DNA of 64,000 bases from an uncultured Clostridia bacterium (lineage in GTDB: Bacteria; Bacillota; Clostridia; Christensenellales; Borkfalkiaceae). This document shows positions 16,787-24,169 of this stretch, piece after piece (the stretch's first letter is position 1; the number at the start of each line of letters is the position of its first letter). Made by a program: the position numbers and the translations under genes. Location of the stretch: the NCBI GenBank assembly GCA_947630325.1, contig CANRHB010000001.1:29579-93578 (forward strand), given 5' to 3'. The notes under the pieces are model-generated. The model saw nothing but the letters and a program-made list of their open reading frames with translations, was not told the DNA's origin and did no database searches.

Positions 16787-17107
16787 TTATTCTAAATTCA
16801 AATGTTGCATGTAATCGGTTCGTCCGTATCGGATGCGCAAAACATAGACAACGCCTTGCGGTTCGTCTACACGGTAGAACACGAGGAACTCATCCACTAC
16901 CAAACGTCGCACATCATAGTCCGGCATACAGGAGAGTTTCACTTTCGTGCCGGAAAACGGAAATTCTTCAAGCCGCCCGATCGCATCTAAGACGTGTGAG
17001 ACGAACGCACGCGAGGCGTCCGGGGCAAAAAGCGTTTCGCGGATATAGTCCGCCGCTTCGTCGAGATCGAGGAGAGCGCGGGGCGCAACGATGATGTTAT
17101 AGGCCAT
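16787..17107 (-). CDS. RelE/ParE-family toxin
   Basis: 106 residues. The pattern ALLDLDEAADYIRETL, RLEEFPFSGTK, VRRLVVDEFLVFYRVD, VYVLRIRYGRTDY is the ParE/RelE plasmid-stabilisation fold. It may poison gyrase or cleave mRNA; the branch cannot be decided by eye. The ATG at 17107 lies inside the end of the antitoxin gene (11-base overlap). It is part of the third toxin-antitoxin module. Confidence 0.85.
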   Translation of the reverse strand: MAYNIIVAPRALLDLDEAADYIRETLFAPDASRAFVSHVLDAIGRLEEFPFSGTKVKLSCMPDYDVRRLVVDEFLVFYRVDEPQGVVYVLRIRYGRTDYMQHLNLE

Positions 17108-17357
17108 ACTTCGTCCGCGTCCTCTGCGCAAAATCTTTGAATGTTATCCCTTCGCCGCGTTTGATCGAATCTTCCGCTTCTTTCAACTCTTTGAAGAGTT
17201 GTGTTTCGGCGAAAGTGCGGTTATACACTTCCATGCTCATAAGGACCATATCTCCATAGCCGTTTTTGGTGATGAAGATCGGTTCGTCGGAAGCATTGCA
17301 ACGCTCCGAAATGGCGGTGGTGTTCTTCAAGTCCCGAATGGGAATGATCTGTGCCAT
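17097..17357 (-). CDS. Phd/YefM-family antitoxin (prevent-host-death type)
   Basis: The 86-residue protein has IPIRDLKNTTAISERCNASDEPIFITKNGYGDMVLMS, the Phd/YefM DNA-binding fold, and a charged C-terminal tail for toxin binding. The ATG at 17357 follows GGGAGGTAA. Its promoter and operator are at 17376-17413. It is paired with the ParE-like toxin gene downstream. Confidence 0.87.
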   Translation of the reverse strand: MAQIIPIRDLKNTTAISERCNASDEPIFITKNGYGDMVLMSMEVYNRTFAETQLFKELKEAEDSIKRGEGITFKDFAQRTRTKYGL

Positions 17358-17375
17358 ATTTACCTCCCGATATAA

Positions 17376-17413
17376 TGTGGGATAATTATACCACACTTTA
17401 TGCGGGAAGTCAA
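17376..17413 (-). promoter_or_regulatory. Promoter and operator of the third toxin-antitoxin module
   Basis: Minus strand: TTGACT (17408-17413), 17-base spacer, TATAAT (17385-17390). The inverted repeat TGTGG (17376) and CCACA (17391) encloses the -10 box. Confidence 0.78.
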
Positions 17414-17432
17414 GAGAATTCCAAAAGAACAT

Positions 17433-17527
17433 GCCGATCGAGGTAACACTCCCTCAAATAACGTCGACCTTGGCAAAGGAGATCAAGGAGAGGGGGGGCC
17501 GAGTTCGATTCTCGGAGATCGGCACCA
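17433..17527 (+). other. tRNA-like sequence with degenerate middle
   Basis: GCCGATC (17433) pairs perfectly with GATCGGC (17517). A T-arm-like CCGAG-TTCGATT-CTCGG (17499-17515) and ACCA (17524-17527) follow. The length suits a class II tRNA, but the D-arm lacks GG, no standard anticodon stem is visible, and one extra base separates T-arm and acceptor. It is a degenerate tRNA or a tRNA mimic. The wider stretch 17414-17660 otherwise holds no convincing gene. Confidence 0.4.
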
Positions 17528-17664
17528 AGGCCAAGCGTAACAGGCGCGAAGGCAGATTTTCCTCCTCTTACGAGAGCGGGGCCGGAAATGGTTTCGCTCT
17601 CCAAGAGGACAAGCAAACGATCCCTCGGATACGAGGTGAAATATAAGAAAAGGAGGTAAATGCG

Positions 17665-17922
17665 ATGAATAGGGAACGGCGCCATGCCTTGCATACGATT
17701 GTGGGCGAGATCCGCGGCAACGAGACCGAAGTCAGAGAGCAGCTTATGGACGAAACAGATGAAGAAGCCCGTGCGGAACTTGTGAAAGCGACATCTTCGC
17801 TGATCGACGCGGTGGACCGCATTTTGACTGCGACGGAAGTGGATGACGAAGCGCGGGCGACTGCGGCGACACGCCGGCCGCGCAAGCAACGAGACGCACC
17901 CGATGAAACGGAAGAGCCTTGA
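17665..17922 (+). CDS. Small acidic helical protein, unknown function
   Basis: 85 residues, mostly predicted helix (EVREQLMDETDEEARAELV, SSLIDAVDRILTATE), ending in a basic/acidic low-complexity tail. I recognise no family. AAAAGGAGGTAA precedes the ATG. It is the first gene of the rightward run leading into the membrane cluster, though a GC-rich hairpin (17938-17957) separates it from the next gene. Confidence 0.6.
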   Translation: MNRERRHALHTIVGEIRGNETEVREQLMDETDEEARAELVKATSSLIDAVDRILTATEVDDEARATAATRRPRKQRDAPDETEEP

Positions 17923-18019
17923 AGAACGATTGTCGGAAGGCGCCGTAACGGCGCCTCCATGGACCAACGCGGGGAGAGCCCCGAAAAAAAATAACACGCA
18001 TTAAGCGGAAGGAGAAAAA

Positions 18020-18487
18020 ATGAAGAAAATCAACAACGGCACAAAAAACACGGTCAAGCGGATCTTGCTTATGATTTTGATCCTTGCCATGGTGGCAACG
18101 ATCATCGGCTTGGCAGTAACGGTAAGCAGATCCACGGCACAAAAGCTCGGCGGGGAAGCGTATGAGATCGGGCTTCTTACGGCGGAGGGCAAGGAAGAAA
18201 AGGGCGACACGGCGATCAGGACGCGGAACGGCGTGACGGCGGACGGGCTCAAGTGCGAACTTGAAAAGGACGCAAAGATCAAATATCAGCTCTTTTTCTA
18301 CGACAAAGACGGTAAATTCATTTCGGCGAGTGGAGAACTCACGGCAAGCTATGACGGAAGCGGCATTCCTGAGAATGCCAAGACGGTGAAGATCATGATC
18401 ACGCCCACGGCGGACGAGGACGGCAAAGTGTCTCTCTTGGAAGTGCTCGGGTATGCGGATCTTCTTACCGTAACGACGAATAAATAA
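18020..18487 (+). CDS. Small membrane-anchored protein (surface cluster 1)
   Basis: 155 residues. A basic N-terminus (KKINNGTKNTVKR) is followed by a TM helix (about residues 14-36) and an extracellular domain of about 115 residues with beta-strand character (IKYQLFFYDKDGKFISASGEL, AKTVKIMITPTADEDG). Topology is N-in, C-out with no signal-peptidase site. AAGGAGAAAAA precedes the ATG. It is the first of eight consecutive membrane or exported products in the element. Family unknown; a structural subunit of a surface assembly is possible (inference). Confidence 0.7.
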   Translation: MKKINNGTKNTVKRILLMILILAMVATIIGLAVTVSRSTAQKLGGEAYEIGLLTAEGKEEKGDTAIRTRNGVTADGLKCELEKDAKIKYQLFFYDKDGKFISASGELTASYDGSGIPENAKTVKIMITPTADEDGKVSLLEVLGYADLLTVTTNK

Positions 18488-18499
18488 GGAGGCGAAAAG

Positions 18500-19612
18500 A
18501 TGAAGAACAACAAATTTGTACAGCAAGGGAAACTTACAAAAAGCGGCTGGCTGTCCATTGTGGCGTTTTTGCTCGTGGCAGTCCTCGCTCTGAGCGTTGC
18601 GCTCGGCCTGGTGGTAAGGTCGAATAAGGAGAAGAAGGGCACGGAAGAGGCCTCTATCGGCGGGGGCATGGTGCTTCCCGAAGAGACGGAAGGAGACGGC
18701 ATTTCGCTGACAAGCACGGTGATCCCGAAAGAGCAGTACGGGGAATACGACATTATGCCGATCGCGGAGACTGCTCAACAGCTTACGGCGACGGTCACTC
18801 CTACGGACGCTTTGGTATATATTGATTGGAGCGTATCGTGGAAAGAAGGGACAAGCGGCAAGTGGGGCAATGGAAAAACCGTGACGGAATATGTTACGGT
18901 AACGCCGACTTCTAACGGAGCGCTCACGGCGAATGTGCAGTGCTTAAAAGCGTTTGGGGAGCAGATCATCGTGACTGCGTCTGTACGCGGCAAAGAAGAG
19001 GTCAATGCGACCTGTACAGTGGACTATGCCTCTACGTTATATGGAGTAAAAATTGGCGAATTCTCTTTTGGCGTAAATCTTCTCACCAATACAGGCTTTT
19101 CCTTTATTTCCCAGGGCGAAGCAAGTTCTACTGTAGCAATTTCTCCTTCGAATTTTAGATATTCTGATACTTATTCGTTGCAAGATGATTTCAAATTGAC
19201 TGCCCTTTCGGTAGGGTTGCCTTCCGGCACTTTGAATGCTTTGAAAGGGAAAATGTCATCTTCGTCTCTTTCTTCTAAAGTGCAAACCGCGCTCAACGGT
19301 CTCACAACGGCGAAAAAATCGATTACGATCTCGTCCGGAATGCCGAATATTCGGTATAAGACGACCCTTTTGAAAACCTTATATGGGGCATCGGGATTTA
19401 ATTCTTCGGAAATGGCCGAATTGAACGCACTTCTCGCCAATGTGTTCAGCGGTGAGGATTGGAGATATTCTGTTGCGGAATTTTCCGCAACTTTTACAGG
19501 CACTTATACATCGGTTACTTGGACTATGGGAATTGTATTTGCTAAGGGTAGTTTTGAGATTGCGGCGACATCGGCCTCATTTACCCAAAGTAGTCTTGTT
19601 TTCCACGAGTAA
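18500..19612 (+). CDS. Membrane-anchored protein with Ig-like domain (surface cluster 2)
   Basis: 370 residues. The cytoplasmic N-terminus and TM helix (about 14-37) precede a linker and an Ig-like beta domain (about 85-175: QLTATVTPTDALVYIDWSVS, GNGKTVTEYVTVTP, AFGEQIIVTASV). A C-terminal domain of about 190 residues, rich in Ser/Thr, follows. The Ig-like part is clearly related to that of the next gene (TDYV/TEYV, FGE-R/QI-I). AAGGAGGCG precedes the ATG, and the gap to the previous gene is 12 bases. Likely exposed outside the cell or on a particle; family unknown. Confidence 0.7.
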   Translation: MKNNKFVQQGKLTKSGWLSIVAFLLVAVLALSVALGLVVRSNKEKKGTEEASIGGGMVLPEETEGDGISLTSTVIPKEQYGEYDIMPIAETAQQLTATVTPTDALVYIDWSVSWKEGTSGKWGNGKTVTEYVTVTPTSNGALTANVQCLKAFGEQIIVTASVRGKEEVNATCTVDYASTLYGVKIGEFSFGVNLLTNTGFSFISQGEASSTVAISPSNFRYSDTYSLQDDFKLTALSVGLPSGTLNALKGKMSSSSLSSKVQTALNGLTTAKKSITISSGMPNIRYKTTLLKTLYGASGFNSSEMAELNALLANVFSGEDWRYSVAEFSATFTGTYTSVTWTMGIVFAKGSFEIAATSASFTQSSLVFHE

Positions 19613-19638
19613 AAAATCGAACGCATAGGAGGTAACGG

Positions 19639-20739
19639 ATGAGTGGAAAGAAGAAAGGAAAATGGGGAATTGTGTCGTTCGTCGGAACGTTGCTTGCGGC
19701 GGTGCTTGTGATCGTGGCAGTGTTGGCGTTGGCGGGGAAGTGCAAGAATGAACCCGACGCTCCGCTCCCCGAAGTCCCGAAAGCCGTGCAGGTGGAGTTC
19801 GACAAGCAAGGCATTGTGTTCGGCGGCGGCTCGGTCTCCTCCGGGCAAGTCTCGACCCCCGACCCGGACCCCGATCCTGTCCTTCCCGAAGGCGCTTTCA
19901 CTCTGAGTGCGGAGGAGCTCCGTTACCTTCCCGGGGAGACGGTGAAGCGGGAGATTACGGCGTCGGCGGCCGATGTCAAGTGGTCTGCCGCATGGACGGA
20001 CCCCTCTTCCGAATGGGCGCGGGGGAAGGCCGTAACGGACTATGTGCGGCTTGTTCCTTCGGGCAAAACGGTAAGCGTTGAGTTCCTTGCGCCGTTCGGG
20101 GAGCGGATAAAGATCGTCTGCTCGAATGAGAGCGGAAAGCGGGAGTGTTTCTGCGATTGCGTGAAAACGGTGAAGAGCTTTTCGGGGTATTTGTCTGTTG
20201 TGGTGCAACAGGAGATAAACCCCCACTTTTACAGCGATCACTTCTCTTTTAGCGGTTTGGGTCTTGTGAACGACCCTTATACCCCCAAAATGGAGGAGTG
20301 CGAATTCGAGGCGTACACGCTCGACCAAACGCTCGGGTTGGATCTGTCCCGGAGCACTTATACGCTGACGCAGGAGTTCATCGATTCTTTCCGCACCTTT
20401 GCGCTTTCGCAGGAGCAGGCGACGGAGGCGATCCGGGCTAAAGTGAATGCTCTGAGCACAGAAACGTCTACCTCGATGATCGCAACGGACCCCTCGGACG
20501 GGATGAAAATGCTCTTCGGCGATTCTCCCGAAACGCTCTTTAATTGGACGTTCCCCCTCTTGACGGACGGCTTGGACTATTCAAAAGAGGGCGAGAGCAC
20601 GGACATGGCAAAGATTTTTTCGGCTTGGCTCAAAACGGGCGGGAATAAGGACATTGAGATCATCGACGCGAAGTATTTCTTTGAGGGTTCCGTGAGCGAT
20701 CACGTTTTCGAAAGCAAGCAAGTATACCGTGAAGATTAA
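19639..20739 (+). CDS. Membrane-anchored protein with Ig-like domain (surface cluster 3)
   Basis: 366 residues with the same plan as the preceding gene: short basic N-terminus, TM helix (about 8-32), a Pro/Asp-rich spacer (PDPDPDP, about 72-80), an Ig-like domain (about 90-175, with DVKWSAAWTDP, GKAVTDYVRLVP, PFGERIKIVCS) and a unique C-terminal domain with four Cys in the middle. It is a diverged paralogue of the product of 18500-19612. TAGGAGGTAA precedes the ATG. Likely a surface-exposed partner; function unknown. Confidence 0.7.
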   Translation: MSGKKKGKWGIVSFVGTLLAAVLVIVAVLALAGKCKNEPDAPLPEVPKAVQVEFDKQGIVFGGGSVSSGQVSTPDPDPDPVLPEGAFTLSAEELRYLPGETVKREITASAADVKWSAAWTDPSSEWARGKAVTDYVRLVPSGKTVSVEFLAPFGERIKIVCSNESGKRECFCDCVKTVKSFSGYLSVVVQQEINPHFYSDHFSFSGLGLVNDPYTPKMEECEFEAYTLDQTLGLDLSRSTYTLTQEFIDSFRTFALSQEQATEAIRAKVNALSTETSTSMIATDPSDGMKMLFGDSPETLFNWTFPLLTDGLDYSKEGESTDMAKIFSAWLKTGGNKDIEIIDAKYFFEGSVSDHVFESKQVYRED

Positions 20740-20757
20740 AAGAAGGAGAAGAACAGA

Positions 20758-21885
20758 ATGAAGAAGGTAATTGCAGTCATTGTTTGGTTCATTCTTCTTG
20801 TCGCGCTGGTCGGAGGGATCGTGATGATATATCGTTATACCAACGGGTTTAACGAAGATTTCAAGACCTTCTACATCGAACGGGACGGAACGAAGATTCT
20901 CACGGAAACCGGCACGGCAACATTTGAGGCGGGCTCGGAAGTGCGTTACGGAGTTGGCTATACCTTCGATCTTCCGAAATCTGAGACAAGGGAGTACAGC
21001 GTGAGTATCTTACCGAACCCGGAAGCGGACTTTGATTTTACGGTGAATGGTGTGACAACCTCCTGGCGCAAGGTCGAGGGGTTGGAAAGGTGTTTCGCGC
21101 TTGATAAGCGAGCAGACGGCTTTACGCTAAAAATTCCGTCGTATAACAGCATAGCGGACTATTTGCGTGAAATTTACGCAGGAAGCGAGATCGATATTTC
21201 GGGCGCGTTCACTGAAGGCGCAGAGGGTGAAATTTCTTTTTTCCTGTTGCGCGTCAGTTCCTATAACGACGCAGTGAAATACGATATTGCGTTTTGCGTG
21301 TTGAGTAGCGTGACGGGCTATTCGATCACTTTTTCCTCCGTGCCGGGCGGGAACGGTTGGATGAAGAAAATAGTCTGTCCTACCCGCGCCGAGGCAGGAG
21401 AAGTGGTTTCGTTCTCCTGGGAATGGAGCGGGGAAAGTCCCTACCAAGATCTCCAGAGCGTGACCGTAAAAACGGAGAGCGGGACGTCGGTCGAATGGTC
21501 TTGGGCCGCAGATTACAGTAGCCGTCAGTTTACGATGCCCGCGGAGAATGTGACGATCCTCGTCACTTACGGCCATTCGGTGCACGGAGACGAAGATCCC
21601 GTAACGGGCTATTCGATCACTTTTTCCTCCGTGCCGGGCGGGAACGGTTGGATGACAAAAATAGTCTGTCCCACCCGCGCCGAGGCGGGAGAAGTGGTTT
21701 CGTTCTCCTGGGAATGGAGCGGAGAAAGTCCCTACCAAGATCTCCAGAGCGTGACCGTAAAAACGGAGAGTGGGACGTCGGTCGAATGGTTTTGGGCGGC
21801 CGATTACAGTAGCCGTCAGTTTACGATGCCTGCGGAGAATGTGACGATCCTCGTCACTTACGGCCATTCGGTGCACGGAGGATAA
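20758..21885 (+). CDS. Membrane-anchored protein with duplicated 97-residue module (surface cluster 4)
   Basis: 375 residues. An N-terminal TM helix (about 3-24) precedes an extracellular domain (about 30-180) and two tandem modules of 97 residues (from residue 185), each running from TGYSITFSSVPGGNGWM to VTYGHSVHG. The modules are nearly identical in DNA as well, so the duplication is recent. The pattern (beta strands, AGEVVSFSW, MPAENVTILVTY) resembles bacterial adhesion repeat domains. AAGGAGAAG precedes the ATG. Probably surface-exposed; repeat number may vary between strains. Confidence 0.72.
   Translation: MKKVIAVIVWFILLVALVGGIVMIYRYTNGFNEDFKTFYIERDGTKILTETGTATFEAGSEVRYGVGYTFDLPKSETREYSVSILPNPEADFDFTVNGVTTSWRKVEGLERCFALDKRADGFTLKIPSYNSIADYLREIYAGSEIDISGAFTEGAEGEISFFLLRVSSYNDAVKYDIAFCVLSSVTGYSITFSSVPGGNGWMKKIVCPTRAEAGEVVSFSWEWSGESPYQDLQSVTVKTESGTSVEWSWAADYSSRQFTMPAENVTILVTYGHSVHGDEDPVTGYSITFSSVPGGNGWMTKIVCPTRAEAGEVVSFSWEWSGESPYQDLQSVTVKTESGTSVEWFWAADYSSRQFTMPAENVTILVTYGHSVHGG
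21310..21882 (+). repeat. Two tandem 291-bp coding repeats
   Basis: Unit 1 is 21310-21600 and unit 2 is 21601-21882. They share the same reading frame and differ at only a handful of positions. The two lie back to back inside the 375-residue surface protein gene. Confidence 0.92.
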
Positions 21886-21891
21886 TAGATC

Positions 21892-23892
21892 ATGAAGATG
21901 ATAAAGCAACTTACAGCTTGCCTTATGGCGGCGTCTGTTCTGTGCATGGGGGTTTTTACCTCCATGTACAGTCCGCGCGCCGAAGCGTTTGCGGCCGAGA
22001 GTACATGTGCGAAATTCGAGGCGCAAAATGTGATCACCGACCTTCATAACTCTGTGATCGCAGGAGAAAAATTCAATGAGGCAGATTACCCGCATAATGA
22101 AAACATCGACCCGCAAATGATCTCGTTTGCGGAGTTTGGTTATTCCTATTCGGTCGATAACCAACAGGACTTTGGGTTGTATGTCTATATTTACAACCCC
22201 CAAGACGTCGTATTCGACACCCGTGCGGGGCAGAGCGCGATCGAGTTTTCCTACGGCAACGCGGCCGATGATAAATATCCGTTGATCTTTTTGAACTATT
22301 CTGAAGAGCAAGGATATGAGGGGCGGTTTTATAAATTCAAAGTGAATCTGACGTCTGCGCAAAAAAAGGCAATTTTGAACGGCGTGAGCCAAAATGCCCG
22401 CGTTTATTCTATCGTGAGCTTCGAACTCGCCGTAAACGGAACAAAGACCGCCTATACTTGTGCGCAGACTTATACATACAGCGGTTATTCCTTAGGTTAC
22501 GGTTCGGCACATGCCACCGAAAGTACGCTTTCATGCGCAGTAGAAGGGTTTGAAAAGTATGTCGAACTCGATGTTCATCAGACCGTCTACCGCCCCGAGG
22601 GAGATTACTATGAGGGACAGCAATCACAACTCAACAGTTGCTATTTTCGCGTTCCCGAAAAGTTTTTCACCGACTATGGCGATCTGACGAAGATCGTCAT
22701 GGAATGGTACGAGTATCTGACCAAACCCATACTTGTGACGGAGACAAACTTCCTCTATCAACGGCTCTATGAGCTACATGGAAAGAGCGTGAAAGATTTC
22801 TCGGCGACGAACGATTTCATTGTGATGTCGCTTTCCAATACCGATGAATTTTGGCTCGGGAAAAGCACGCATGGGCTCGGGTGGGCTTCCGATATTGATT
22901 ACGAAGAATCATATAGAGTTTGGACCGGCTTTTTGCAAAGTGTGGAAGTAAATGATGCGATTGCAGAGGATGTGCGCTTTGATAACTTTGCGGCAGTGTT
23001 TTATGCCGGGAAGGATAAGAGCTACAAAGACCGGTTCGTCTCCGCCTCCGAGCTTGAAGAGCAGTTCTTGTTGAACAGCGAGTATCTCGGAAGCCCTTAT
23101 TTCGGCGGTTTATTCAGCCAAGCGCTCTTTACCGAGTATGTCAACGACGGACATACCCGCGGTTTGAATAAAAAGACCGTACATAAAGATGATCTTGTAG
23201 ATACGTGGTGGAACATCACGACAAAAGACGGGTGGCAGACGGTTTTCGGCGGTTATGACGTGGAAACGATCTATGACAGCATGAAAGCGATCGTCACCTC
23301 CGCCGACAAAGATTTCGACGTAAGCGGAAGCGATGCGGATGTGGCGGAGCGGTTGAAGATCGGCGAGGCGGATGTCGCAGATTTCAAAGCGGAATATCAA
23401 AAGGCAAAGGCGAATGATGAGCGGCTCGTTTTGCTCCGCTATGGCGAGAGCACTTATTATTCCATTCCCTGCGTCGAAAGCTATTGCAGTTCGTTGGTGG
23501 AAGAACCTGATTCGGAATTAATTAAAGATTGTGCCAAGAAATGGAAAGACGGAGCCTATACCGCCTACATAGCGCAGGAGACGGTGTATCTCGACTTCGA
23601 CATCATTTCGCTTTGGTTCAAGGCGGAGGACGGTGTAGAGACCGAGATCCCCGTGGTGATGTCGCCGCAAAACGTTTTTTCGGGGCTTAACCCGCCGAAC
23701 GAGGAAAACTACCACAACACGGCATGGAAATGGGTCTTGGCGCTTTTGGCGCTCCTTCTCATTCTTGTCTTGCTTGCGCCCGTTCTGCCTTACATCATAA
23801 AGTTTGTGCTGTGGGTGATCATGCTGCCGTTCAAAGCGATTTCGGCGCTCGTGAATTGGGTGAAGAAACAGCGACGCAACGATAAGGAGTAG
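21892..23892 (+). CDS. Large exported protein with C-terminal membrane anchor (surface cluster 5)
   Basis: 666 residues. A cleavable-looking signal peptide (about 1-37, ending AEAFAAES) precedes an extracellular region of about 575 residues with no recognised domain, rich in Tyr and acidic residues. A strong TM segment lies at about 613-640 (VLALLALLLILVLLAPVLPY), followed by a second hydrophobic stretch and a basic tail (NWVKKQRRNDKE). The topology (exported, held by its C-terminus) is that of filamentous-phage pIII-type adsorption proteins, but no sequence match is claimed. GGAGGATAA precedes the ATG. Confidence 0.72.
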   Translation: MKMIKQLTACLMAASVLCMGVFTSMYSPRAEAFAAESTCAKFEAQNVITDLHNSVIAGEKFNEADYPHNENIDPQMISFAEFGYSYSVDNQQDFGLYVYIYNPQDVVFDTRAGQSAIEFSYGNAADDKYPLIFLNYSEEQGYEGRFYKFKVNLTSAQKKAILNGVSQNARVYSIVSFELAVNGTKTAYTCAQTYTYSGYSLGYGSAHATESTLSCAVEGFEKYVELDVHQTVYRPEGDYYEGQQSQLNSCYFRVPEKFFTDYGDLTKIVMEWYEYLTKPILVTETNFLYQRLYELHGKSVKDFSATNDFIVMSLSNTDEFWLGKSTHGLGWASDIDYEESYRVWTGFLQSVEVNDAIAEDVRFDNFAAVFYAGKDKSYKDRFVSASELEEQFLLNSEYLGSPYFGGLFSQALFTEYVNDGHTRGLNKKTVHKDDLVDTWWNITTKDGWQTVFGGYDVETIYDSMKAIVTSADKDFDVSGSDADVAERLKIGEADVADFKAEYQKAKANDERLVLLRYGESTYYSIPCVESYCSSLVEEPDSELIKDCAKKWKDGAYTAYIAQETVYLDFDIISLWFKAEDGVETEIPVVMSPQNVFSGLNPPNEENYHNTAWKWVLALLALLLILVLLAPVLPYIIKFVLWVIMLPFKAISALVNWVKKQRRNDKE

Positions 23893-23896
23893 CGTG

Positions 23897-24067
23897 ATGA
23901 GGAAGAAGAAACCGGAGGCGAAGGAAGTCGTAAGAAAGACAGCGAAGGGCGTGTATATTGTCGTGGCGATTGCCGTCATCCTGTTCGCGCTCGTCATGCT
24001 TGCGACGGTGACCGTTTTGGGCGTGCGGCTGTGGCAGTGGCTCGCCCCGCTGTTCGCTAATGCGTAA
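23897..24067 (+). CDS. Tiny single-TM protein, 56 aa (surface cluster 6)
   Basis: The ATG at 23897 follows ATAAGGAGT and begins 5 bases after the previous stop. The product has a very basic N-terminus (MRKKKPEAKEVVRKTAKG), one TM helix (about 19-43) and a short C-terminus ending PLFANA. Size and form fit a minor virion or export-channel component, or a holin. Family unknown. Confidence 0.68.
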   Translation: MRKKKPEAKEVVRKTAKGVYIVVAIAVILFALVMLATVTVLGVRLWQWLAPLFANA

Positions 24068-24078
24068 GGAGAAAGTAA

Positions 24079-24165
24079 ATGAGGTTATTCCTTAGGATCA
24101 TCCTCTATCTTGCCGTGTTGTTCGTGATCGGGTATGCGATATTCACAGCATGTGCCGCGGTATAA
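24079..24165 (+). CDS. Tiny hydrophobic peptide, 28 aa (surface cluster 7)
   Basis: The ATG at 24079 follows AAGGAGAAAG. The 28 residues form a single TM helix (MRLFLRIILYLAVLFVIGYA, then IFTACAAV). Its length matches the smallest filamentous-phage virion proteins (about 32-33 residues), though this is only an analogy. The stop lies 4 bases before the ATG of the ATPase gene. Confidence 0.6.
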   Translation: MRLFLRIILYLAVLFVIGYAIFTACAAV

Positions 24166-24169
24166 AACC

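Noticed and set aside
17431-17646. 71-codon frame covering the tRNA-like sequence
   Set aside because: No ribosome site and a composition shift halfway; the acceptor, T-arm and CCA pattern explains the first part better.
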